DNA from: Chitinophaga sedimenti
Lineage (GTDB): Bacteria > Bacteroidota > Bacteroidia > Chitinophagales > Chitinophagaceae
NCBI RefSeq assembly: GCF_023156195.1
Contig: NZ_JAKUKA010000001.1
Location: 372,001 to 436,000 of the forward strand
Length of the DNA stretch: 64,000 bases
Direction of reading: 5' to 3'
The notes beneath the pieces are model-generated. The model was given only the letters and a program-made list of their open reading frames with translations. It was not told the origin of the DNA and did no database searches. How positions within the stretch are numbered: position 1 is the first letter of the stretch; the number at the start of each line of letters is the position of its first letter. Shown here piece by piece: positions 17,954 through 24,928 of the stretch. Made by a program: the position numbers and the translations under genes.

Positions 17954-18685
17954 ATGATGAAAACAAAAGCATTTTTGCTCCCCCTGGCGCTTTGCGCAAT
18001 CATTTTATCCGCTTTTGCGCCAGTGCAGAACAAGGAGAAAGTGAAAGGCAGCGGCAACATTAAAAAAGAAAGCCGCGAAACCTCTAAGTTCGACGGGGTG
18101 GCTACGTCCGGTAACTTTAAAGTGTACGTGAAGCAGGGCAATACCAACTCGGTACAGATCGAGGCGGACGATAACCTGTTGTCCTACATCGAAACGGAGG
18201 TGGAAGACGGCAGCCTGGGCATCCAGACTAAAAAAGGGTACAGCCTGAATCCCAGCAAACCCATCAACGTGTACATCGTTACCCAGAATCTTAACCAGGT
18301 AGCCGGCAGCGGCAATGGTGGTTTTTATTCAGATGGACAGATCCGCACCAAAAAGCTGGAAGTATCGCTCAGTGGTTCGCATGAAGTGAACCTGGACGTG
18401 GATGCTAGTGCGCTGGAAGTGAACAATTCCGGTTCCAGCAGCATCAAGCTGAAAGGGAAGGCGGATAAAGTAGAAATAAGCCTGTCTGGCAACGGTTCTG
18501 TAGATGCGCAGAGCCTGAGCACCAATACCTCGGAGATCGCGATTTCGGGCAACGGCACCGTAAATATCCGCGCTGAAAAGAAACTGGACGTTGCCATCTC
18601 AGGCGCCGGTAACGTAACCTATTCTGGCAATGCCGCGGTTTCCCAGTCGGTTTCCGGCAGGGGCGTGGTGAAGAAACAAGGATGA
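17954..18685 (+). CDS. Secreted head GIN domain protein (DUF2807)
   Basis: 243 residues with a signal peptide (FLLPLALCAIILSAFA). The DUF2807 head-GIN domain is clear: GSGNIKKESRETSKFDGVATSGNFKVYVKQGN near the start, then stacked beta turns rich in G/S/N (AGSGNGGFYSD, SLSGSHEVNLDVDA, NSGSSSIKLKG, SLSGNGSVDA, AISGNGTVNIRA, AISGAGNVTYSG). Such proteins are periplasmic or surface beta-solenoids common beside ECF sigma genes in Bacteroidota. Probably the last gene of the sigma operon, separated from the previous gene by the hairpin. Confidence 0.9.
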   Translation: MMKTKAFLLPLALCAIILSAFAPVQNKEKVKGSGNIKKESRETSKFDGVATSGNFKVYVKQGNTNSVQIEADDNLLSYIETEVEDGSLGIQTKKGYSLNPSKPINVYIVTQNLNQVAGSGNGGFYSDGQIRTKKLEVSLSGSHEVNLDVDASALEVNNSGSSSIKLKGKADKVEISLSGNGSVDAQSLSTNTSEIAISGNGTVNIRAEKKLDVAISGAGNVTYSGNAAVSQSVSGRGVVKKQG

Positions 18686-18721
18686 TATCATCAAATATAA
18701 ATGTGTTCAGGAAAGCAGGCG

Positions 18722-18752
18722 TTTGCCTGCTTTTCCTTTTATCGTATCTTTG
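18722..18752 (+). promoter_or_regulatory. Promoter of yajQ
   Basis: TTTG (18722-18725), 19-nt spacer, TATCTTTG (18745-18752): an exact match to the Bacteroidota housekeeping consensus. Leader of ~35 nt. Confidence 0.8.
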
Positions 18753-18792
18753 CAGACGCGTAAAACGCATTTAACCTATAAACACACCAAGC

Positions 18793-19284
18793 ATGCCGTC
18801 ATTTGACATTGTTAGCAAAATAGATGTGCAAACGCTCGATAACGCGATCAATACGGTGAAGAAGGAGATTACCACCCGCTTCGACTTTAAGGATTCGCAT
18901 GTAAACATCGAGCTGAACAAAAAAGACATGAAGCTGAACCCGGAGGTAGAGAGCGATATGAAGCTGCAGCAGGTAGTGGACGTACTGATCAGCCGCAGTA
19001 TGCGTGCCGGCGTAGACGCCAACGTGTACGACCTGAGCAAGGAGCCTTACCAGAGTGGTAAAGTACTGAAACAGGAAGTAACCGTGCGCAACGGTATTAA
19101 ACAGGAAGACGCCAAAAAGCTGGTAAAGCTGATAAAGGATAGCGGCATCAAGGTACAGGCGGCCATTATGGACGATATCGTAAGGGTGACCGGTAAGAAA
19201 TTAGATGATTTACAAGAAGTTATAGCATTGGCGAAAGGATCGAACCTGGGTATTCCCCTGCAGTTCGTGAACATGAAAAGCTAG
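18793..19284 (+). CDS. yajQ: YajQ-family nucleotide-binding protein
   Basis: 163 residues, the usual family length, beginning MPSFDIVSKIDVQTLDNAIN and containing TRFDFKDSHVNIEL and RVTGKKLDDLQEVIALAK. YajQ (UPF0234) has two ferredoxin-like domains; homologues bind tRNA/nucleotides and in Xanthomonas cyclic di-GMP. The role in this organism is not known. Single gene with its own strong promoter. Confidence 0.93.
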   Translation: MPSFDIVSKIDVQTLDNAINTVKKEITTRFDFKDSHVNIELNKKDMKLNPEVESDMKLQQVVDVLISRSMRAGVDANVYDLSKEPYQSGKVLKQEVTVRNGIKQEDAKKLVKLIKDSGIKVQAAIMDDIVRVTGKKLDDLQEVIALAKGSNLGIPLQFVNMKS

Positions 19285-19311
19285 CCCGCTTAATTTATTT
19301 GAGTAAAAAAA

Positions 19312-19343
19312 TGTGTGATTCTTAAAAAAGAATTGTACCTTTG
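19312..19343 (+). promoter_or_regulatory. Promoter of rpmE2
   Basis: TGTG (19312-19315, one mismatch to TTTG), 20-nt spacer, TACCTTTG (19336-19343); 25 nt from there to the ATG. Confidence 0.65.
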
Positions 19344-19368
19344 CAGTCCGTATTTACAAATTATTGAT

Positions 19369-19620
19369 ATGAAACAGGGAATTCATCCGGAAAATTACAG
19401 ATTTGTTGTTTTTAAAGATATGTCAAACGGCGTTAGCTTTCTGAGCCGTTCTACCACGCCTACCAAAGAAACTGTGAAGTGGGAAGATGGTAATGAGTAT
19501 CCTTTGATCAAGCTTGAGATTTCCAATACTTCTCACCCGTTCTATACTGGTAAGAACGTACTGGTGGATACAGCAGGTCGTATCGACAAGTTCAACAAAC
19601 GTTACGGTAAAAAGGCTTAA
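19369..19620 (+). CDS. rpmE2: 50S ribosomal protein L31 type B
   Basis: 83 residues starting [21 protein letters not shown]. It lacks the CxxC zinc pairs of type A L31, so it is the zinc-free form (L31B), which many bacteria use as the zinc-sparing version; here no zinc-regulated site is apparent. The start at 19369 is the family start; an upstream in-frame ATG at 19315 falls inside the promoter. Followed by a clear terminator. Confidence 0.95.
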   Translation: MKQGIHPENYRFVVFKDMSNGVSFLSRSTTPTKETVKWEDGNEYPLIKLEISNTSHPFYTGKNVLVDTAGRIDKFNKRYGKKA

Positions 19621-19643
19621 TTGCTCTTTTTTAAATAATTACG

Positions 19644-19675
19644 ATCCCATCGGTAAGCTATCGATGGGATTTTTT
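19644..19675 (+). terminator. Terminator of rpmE2
   Basis: Perfect 9-bp stem ATCCCATCG / CGATGGGAT (19644-19652, 19662-19670) then TTTTT. Confidence 0.85.
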
Positions 19676-19686
19676 ATTTTAGCCCT

Positions 19687-20857
19687 ATGAGCCCTAATTA
19701 CATCCTTTTTGATACGCCCGACCGCGATCTGTTATTTCCCTTCACACATACCCGGCCCTCGGCCGCCGTCAGGGTGGGGTTGCTGACCCTCCAACAGAAG
19801 TGGGAACACCTGCTGGGCACTGCGCTCAGTCACTTTACCATGCCGTACCTCCAGCCTAAATTTCCGTTGGTGAGTCGTCCCGACGCGCTGAACGTGCTGC
19901 TGAATGGTCACATTTTGCCTACCGCGGAATTAGTGGAAGCCGTAAAAGGGATGAGCGAAGGGGAGGAATTATACAAAAATGGCAGCCTGGTGGCAAAGGC
20001 GGTAAGTGGCCTCGATTTCCTGAAGCCTGTGAGTGGCGGGCGCCGCGACTTCGAAGGTGAGCTGAAAAGAGTAGATCATCCCTGGCAGATCGCGCAGTTG
20101 AACGACTATGCCCTGCGGGAGGATTTTAAACTACTAACGGCCGGCCGTACCTCTGCGCCTATTCCCGCGTCTAACCAGGTGATAGCGCCGGAGCAGATCT
20201 TCCGGAAGAAGGCGCTTCGGTGGAGTGCAGTGTGCTAAACGCAAGTACGGGGCCCATTTATATCGGAAAAAATGCCGTGATTATGGAAGGTTGCCTGGTG
20301 CGTGGGGCGTTGGCTATGGGAGAAGGCGCGGTGCTGAAAATGGGGGCTAAAATCTATGGGGCGACCACTATCGGCGCGCATTGCGTGGTAGGAGGCGAAG
20401 TGAAGAATACCGTTTTCTTCGATTATTCCAATAAAGGGCACGACGGTTACCTGGGCGATGCCGTGATCGGCGAGTGGTGTAACCTGGGGGCTAATACCAA
20501 TTGCTCCAACCTTAAAAATAATGCGCGCGAGGTGCGGATCTGGATGGAGGGAAGAAATGAGGCCTGGTCGGCCGGACTCAAATGCGGGGTGCTGATGGGC
20601 GATTACAGCCGTTGCAGCATTAACACCATGTTTAACACCGGCACCGTGGTGGGCGTGTCTACGAATGTGTTCGGGAGTGATTTTCCCCTAAATTTTTACC
20701 GTCGTTTACCTGGGGAGGCAGTGTGAACGGGCCTTACCGGCTGGCGGAGGCACTGCGCGACGCGGATTCGTGGATGCAGTTGAAGGGAAAAACGATGACA
20801 GACATTGAAAAGACCATGCTGACGTATATCTTTGAGCTCCAAAGAGGCCAAGCCTGA
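19687..20857 (+). CDS. GlmU-like sugar nucleotidyltransferase/acetyltransferase-fold protein (two frameshifts)
   Basis: Bacteroidota 'GlmU family' protein of ~390 residues. The N-terminal half starts NYILFDTPDRDLLFPFTHTRPSAAVRVG, a divergent nucleotidyltransferase domain; the C-terminal half is a left-handed beta-helix with hexapeptide repeats (VLNASTGPIYIGKNAVIMEG, GNNCVVG-like turns, LGANTNCSNLKNNAREVRIW). One G at ~20212 (CGGAAG to CGGGAAG) and one T at ~20699 are missing; with them the end reads NFLPSFTWGGSVNGPYRLAEAL and closes at TGA 20857. True GlmU makes UDP-GlcNAc; whether this relative does is uncertain, as the canonical N-terminal LAAGxGTRM is replaced. Confidence 0.82.
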
Positions 20858-20899
20858 CGTTAATCAAATAATAAACGCATAAATTCCTTTTATCAAACA

Positions 20900-21659
20900 A
20901 TGAGAAAGAAAATTGTAGCAGGAAACTGGAAAATGAACCTGACGCTGGCGCAGGGCGAACAACTGATCAATGACATCCACGGCAACCGGTCTTAAGCTGG
21001 AAGAAGGACATGAGGTAGTGGTAGCGACGCCGTTCCCTTACCTGGTGAAAGCTAAATCGCTGTTGCAGCACCAGCCTGGTTTTTACGTGGCGGCGCAGAA
21101 CTGTGCTGCTGAAAAATCCGGTGCCTACACTGGCGAGGTATCGGCAGAAATGCTGAAATCTGTGGGTGTGGACTACGTAATTCTGGGTCACTCCGAGAGA
21201 AGGGAATATTTTAAAGAAAGCAATGAGGCGCTGGCTAAAAAAGTGGACCTGGTGCTGGCGAATGGCATGAAGCCGATTTTCTGCTGTGGTGAACCTTTGG
21301 AGGTGCGCCAGGCGGAAACACAGAATGCTTATGTGGCGAAACAACTGGAGGAGAGCCTGTATCACCTGACCGCTGAGCAGCTGAAAGAAGTGGTGATCGC
21401 GTACGAGCCGATCTGGGCGATTGGTACGGGATTAACAGCCAGCGCGCAACAGGCGCAGGACATGCATGCGTTTATCCGGGCGCAGATCGCTGGTAAATAT
21501 GGTCGTGAGGCCGCTTTGGGCCTGTCGATCCTTTACGGCGGCAGCGCAAAGCCTTCCAACGCGAAAGAATTGTTTGCTTCCGAAGACGTGGATGGCGGCC
21601 TGATCGGCGGAGCTTCACTGGTAGCAGCCGACTTCGTGGCGATAGCTAAGAGCTTCTAA
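20900..21659 (+). CDS. tpiA: Triose-phosphate isomerase (one frameshift)
   Basis: Interconverts dihydroxyacetone phosphate and glyceraldehyde 3-phosphate. MRKKIVAGNWKMN (Asn/Lys active site), VILGHSERR (catalytic His), AYEPIWAIGTG (catalytic Glu), YGGSAKPSNA and the final GGLIGGASL are all present. The frame breaks at ~20982: removing one G from CACGGCAACC restores DIHATGLKLEEGHEV and 252 residues, exactly family length. As an essential glycolytic gene it cannot be truly broken; this insertion is one of the few extra-base events in the window. Confidence 0.95.
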
Positions 21660-21670
21660 ATAAAACAGGA

Positions 21671-21700
21671 AAGTTGCGTTCGTAAGGCGCAACTTTTTTT
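21671..21700 (+). terminator. Terminator of tpiA
   Basis: 8-bp stem AAGTTGCG / CGCAACTT (21671-21678, 21688-21695) followed by a T run. Confidence 0.8.
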
Positions 21701-21750
21701 TAGTATTTTTTGCTAAAAATATTAGTATTTACCAAAATAGTTAGTATATT
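21700..21750 (+). repeat. Three TTAGTAT repeats upstream of the 2H phosphoesterase
   Basis: TTAGTATTTTT (21700), TTAGTATTTA (21722) and TTAGTATATT (21741), 22 and 19 bp apart, i.e. about two helical turns. The first is also half of an inverted repeat TTTTAG-N9-CTAAAA. The arrangement resembles a regulator-binding array ahead of the gene at 21774. Confidence 0.5.
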
Positions 21751-21773
21751 CGTGTTATCAAATTGCTTTTGTT

Positions 21774-22376
21774 ATGATAGAAGAAGCACTATACGATTAT
21801 CTGTTGGTAATTAACCCGGATGCTGAAACGGCGGCGGATGTGAAGCGTTTTAAAGGAATGATCGCAAATGAGATTGGCAGCTATACTGGTTTGCATTCAA
21901 AGGCGCACATTTCATTGTTCCGGTCGGAGTTTCCTGACCGCTACGAAGAGACCTTTACGCGTATGCTGGATAAGTTATCAAACGAGCTTTCTGCGTTCAC
22001 GATCTATACCTCAAGAGTAGATCATTTTAAACATGGCGATCATAAGCGCACCATTTACGTTAACGTGGCGAACCCCAGGCCTGTAGAGGAGTTGCATCGC
22101 CGGATCGTGCAGTTGTTTGAATTGAAAGTGAACAGTTTTAAGCCGCATATTACCCTGGCGCGGGCAATTCCTACGGAGGCTTTTAACCAGGTATATCCGC
22201 AGTTTGAGAACAAGCTGTTTGTGCGGAGTTTCCACTGTCACAGTTTCCTGTTGTTGAAACGTCCGGCAGCGGGCGGTTCATATGAAATTGCGAAGGAGTT
22301 TGTGTTTGGCAATCATGAAATGGCGGACGGTCCGTTGTTCCATCATGGTAGCGGGCATTCACAACATGCGGCTTAG
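21774..22376 (+). CDS. 2'-5' RNA ligase/2H phosphoesterase superfamily protein
   Basis: 200 residues. Two H-x-S/T-x motifs spaced as in the 2H superfamily: KAHISLFRSE (~residue 43-52) and KPHITLARAI (~residue 123-132). They form the active site that opens or transfers 2',3'-cyclic or 2'-5' phosphates. Real substrates of bacterial members are mostly unknown. The start MIEEALYDYLLVINP fits the first strand. The tail is His-rich (HHGSGHSQHAA). Preceded by TTAGTAT repeats. Confidence 0.8.
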   Translation: MIEEALYDYLLVINPDAETAADVKRFKGMIANEIGSYTGLHSKAHISLFRSEFPDRYEETFTRMLDKLSNELSAFTIYTSRVDHFKHGDHKRTIYVNVANPRPVEELHRRIVQLFELKVNSFKPHITLARAIPTEAFNQVYPQFENKLFVRSFHCHSFLLLKRPAAGGSYEIAKEFVFGNHEMADGPLFHHGSGHSQHAA

Positions 22377-22711
22377 CGGTACGATAGAAATAATAACAGC
22401 CATACACATATACATTGATGCAAGTTGAAGTAGGTTAACCTGGATGTAATTGTTACTTGCTCGTTTTGTAATTGTTCAATAATGAATTTATGTAGATGAA
22501 ATAACTGTTATCGCAGTAGCAATGGAAACAGCAGCAACGGCGATAGTGGAGATGGGAGAGGTGTGCCCGTGGTACATCCGGCAATCCAGCGCCTATCCAC
22601 CACTCATGCCGCCGAAAAGCGCCCTGTGGCCATGTATACACCGATAACAGCAAATAACCCCATGAACCAATTTAACTATTAAAAGACACAAACTATTAAA
22701 CATCGTGCTGT
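22377..22711. other. Intergenic region, one tiny open frame
   Basis: 335 bp without a recognisable gene. A 41-codon ATG frame at 22522-22647 (METAATAIVEMGEVCPWYIR...) has no known match and no clear initiation signal. No terminator seen after the 2H gene. Confidence 0.5.
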
Positions 22712-23011
22712 ATGGAATGGGTGTCAATTAAACCTGCGTACAACCGGGATCAAACAGCCCCCGACCCGGAAGTAACCATCTTTGCCAGGCTTGCCCAGGC
22801 AGGCTTTCACCTGGAAATGATGAGAAGAAATGTAGCCCCTGTTTCCATCGAATACTTTTACTTTCATCCAGTTCTACATATACAGGTTCATGAAGTTCAG
22901 GAGCCCGAAGGGGGAACTTCCCGGTTCTTTATCTTTTACGCGGATGGCCGCACGGATTTCCTCAAGGATACCGCGCAGCTGTACGAAAAGTTATCTGCCC
23001 TCACGCATTGA
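22712..23011 (+). CDS. Hypothetical protein, 99 residues
   Basis: Small cytosolic-looking protein (no signal peptide) starting MEWVSIKPAYNRDQT. Composition is protein-like (FARLAQAGFHLEMMRRNV, IEYFYFHPVLHIQVHEV, RFFIFYADGRTDFLKD) with alternating strand/helix character. I do not recognise the family. It stands alone; the nearest downstream signal is a terminator at 23258. Confidence 0.55.
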   Translation: MEWVSIKPAYNRDQTAPDPEVTIFARLAQAGFHLEMMRRNVAPVSIEYFYFHPVLHIQVHEVQEPEGGTSRFFIFYADGRTDFLKDTAQLYEKLSALTH

Positions 23012-23257
23012 ATAGGCTGTTTTCTCTGCGCACAAAGGCAGTAAGGAGAAAGCTTGTAATGGCCGGCACGGCGCGCCGTCCGGTCATTGCAAACTCCTTC
23101 CGGCGCCTGGCTTTTAAACCTGCTTTATCAATATTTTCTCCATCCATATATGTCCTTACCCTATACCTCCCATGATTGGTGAGCCGAGCATGTTTTTTCA
23201 TTCCTTGATGGCCCTTCCCAATTAAAGCTGTGGCTCTTCCCCAAGGCCGTTTGCTTG

Positions 23258-23296
23258 ATAGCCGGATGAACATTGTTTCGTCCGGCTATGTTTTTT
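23258..23296 (+). terminator. Terminator upstream of acyP
   Basis: Perfect 9-bp stem ATAGCCGGA / TCCGGCTAT (23258-23266, 23281-23289) then TTTTTT (23291-23296). Confidence 0.75.
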
Positions 23297-23300
23297 CTTT

Positions 23301-23308
23301 TAGTTTTG
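23301..23308 (+). promoter_or_regulatory. -7 element close to the acyP start
   Basis: TAGTTTTG at 23301-23308, seven bases before ATG 23316, just after the terminator. No clear -33 box. Suggests a very short or absent leader. Confidence 0.4.
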
Positions 23309-23315
23309 ATCCTAT

Positions 23316-23591
23316 ATGAATATCCTCCACCGCGAAATTTTGGTAAAAGGCCGTGTGCAGGGCGTCTATTTCCGGGCCTCCGCCAAATCCGCCGCCGATA
23401 AGCTCAATGTTAAAGGCCGTGTTCGCAATACGCCCGAAGGCCACGTATGGATCGCCGCCGAAGCCACGCCCGGGGCCATGTCCGCCTTCATCGAATGGTG
23501 TAAGCAAGGTCCGCCTATGGCCAACGTTACTGCCTGCGAAGTAACAGAAGGAGCACCCGAACACTACACCGATTTTGTTATCCAGCGATAG
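23316..23591 (+). CDS. acyP: Acylphosphatase
   Basis: 91 residues, family length. The signature VKGRVQGVYFRASAKSAADKLNVKGRVRNTPEGHV contains the catalytic Arg (VYFR) and Asn (RVRNTPEG). Hydrolyses acyl phosphates such as 1,3-bisphosphoglycerate and carbamoyl phosphate. Intact, in frame, cytosolic. Convergent with the C1 peptidase gene. Confidence 0.93.
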   Translation: MNILHREILVKGRVQGVYFRASAKSAADKLNVKGRVRNTPEGHVWIAAEATPGAMSAFIEWCKQGPPMANVTACEVTEGAPEHYTDFVIQR

Positions 23592-23594
23592 CAA

Positions 23595-23625
23595 CAAAAA
23601 ACGCCGGCCCTGCAAAGGACCGGCG
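23595..23625 (-). terminator. Terminator of the C1 peptidase
   Basis: 9-bp stem CGCCGGCCC / GGACCGGCG (one G-U pair) at 23602-23610 and 23617-23625; minus strand continues into six T. Confidence 0.75.
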
Positions 23626-23646
23626 CCGCAAATATGCTTTACCCTC

Positions 23647-24787
23647 TTATTTAAGACCCAGCTTGCTGATCAAAGCCTTGTCCAGCGAAGATTTAGGTAC
23701 CACTACCGTGATCGTATTGATCGCGAAGTAAGGCTCGGAAACATAGATGTATCCGCCTTTAGGACCGGTGGTCGCTCCCCAGGAATTCTTCACAATAAAG
23801 AAATCTTTCCCCTGTTGATCTTTACCTAAACCGGTAATGTGCATCAGGTGGTCGTCCTGCGTTACCGGGCGTCGAATAATTGCTGCCTGTATGCCGGTGT
23901 CGCCTGCACTTCCACCATGCCCGGCTTAAAGCCCGTTGCTGCCGGAATGCTGTCGCCCAATGGCGAAAGCGCATAACCATCCTGTATCCGGAAGCCTTTG
24001 TTGCTGACGTCTGCGTCCCAGGTAACGGTATAACCCTTGTTCACCGACTGTTTCACTGCGCTGATAAACTCGTTCAGCGGCAGGTTGTAATAGGCACCGT
24101 TGGAAAAATTATCGGGTACTTCCACTACGAATGACTGGTAAAAGGGATGATGCGTAAAAGAAGTCAGGTTCACATAGTCGCTTTCCGCAAACTTCAATAC
24201 CTCTTTTGCATAGGTTTGCGGCGTATAGGTTTTGCCTGCAAACTCGAAGTTCGCGGGAGCTTTGCCCAGCGACTCGTCCATGATTTCCTCTACATGCGCT
24301 TCCCAATTGGAAGGGAGGGGCTTTTTAAGCTTTAGAACGCTATCGAGATAAACTTTGAGCTCAGCTACCATGCGGCCATGATTATGTCCGCGCTGGCCTT
24401 CTTTTAAGCCTGAATAAGCGCTTTCCGGCATGGCGCCATAGCGGGCAATGGACCGGATCACGTCGTGCGCCAGGCCGCCTTCGTCGAAACGGGCATAACC
24501 CTGCCGTAAAACATAATTCTCCGCTTTCTCACGGTAAATATTGCGCACAGTATACATCTCTGAAATATCGGCCTGATCGGCGCCTTTACGCAAACATTCA
24601 GACTCTACCATCGAAGTAGTGGAAAAACACCAGCAGGTGCCCGTGTTTCCCTGGCTTTTTACAGCCGTGGCTTTGTTGCTTTTAACAATATTGACCGGGT
24701 CGCTTACCGGATATTCACTGGCCGCTCCTGCGCCATCGCCTGGCTTATACCGCCCAGGCACAGCGCCAGTATTATTTCTTTTCTCAT
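23647..24787 (-). CDS. Secreted C1-family (bleomycin hydrolase-like) cysteine peptidase (two frameshifts)
   Basis: The active-site strand VKSQGNTGTCWCFSTTS supplies the oxyanion Gln and the catalytic Cys; DDHLMHITGLG gives the catalytic His and FIVKNSWG the Asn. This is the C1B (aminopeptidase C/bleomycin hydrolase) layout. The true start is ATG 24787: MRKEIILALCLGGISQAMAQ is a signal peptide, so unlike the cytosolic prototype it is exported. One missing G at ~24726 joins the signal to GAASEYPVSDP, and one at ~23868 joins FDAR to VTQDDHLMH; 380 residues. It lies downstream of the M56 gene but behind a terminator. Confidence 0.85.
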
Positions 24788-24876
24788 AGCTGGCAATTAA
24801 CTGTTTATGGATAAAGATACGGAAATACGCGGATTAGGCAGTGGGGTGCGGCACAATCACAGTACCGGGCAAAAGA

Positions 24877-24907
24877 AAACGCCGCATCCTTTACTGGCGC
24901 GGCGTTT
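24877..24907 (-). terminator. Terminator of the M56 gene
   Basis: Perfect 9-bp stem AAACGCCGC / GCGGCGTTT (24877-24885, 24899-24907), minus strand followed by TTTTCTTTT. Separates the M56 gene from the C1 peptidase. Confidence 0.75.
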
Positions 24908-24928
24908 CAGAATGGCGGAAGTTAAAAG

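Larger units (their letters stand above)
23012..23315. other. Intergenic region between hypothetical gene and acyP
   Basis: 304 bp; an 11-bp palindromic GGCACGGCGCGCCGTCC cluster near 23074 and the terminator at 23258-23296 are the only structure seen. An unannotated small RNA ending at that terminator is possible but no promoter was found for it. Confidence 0.5.
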
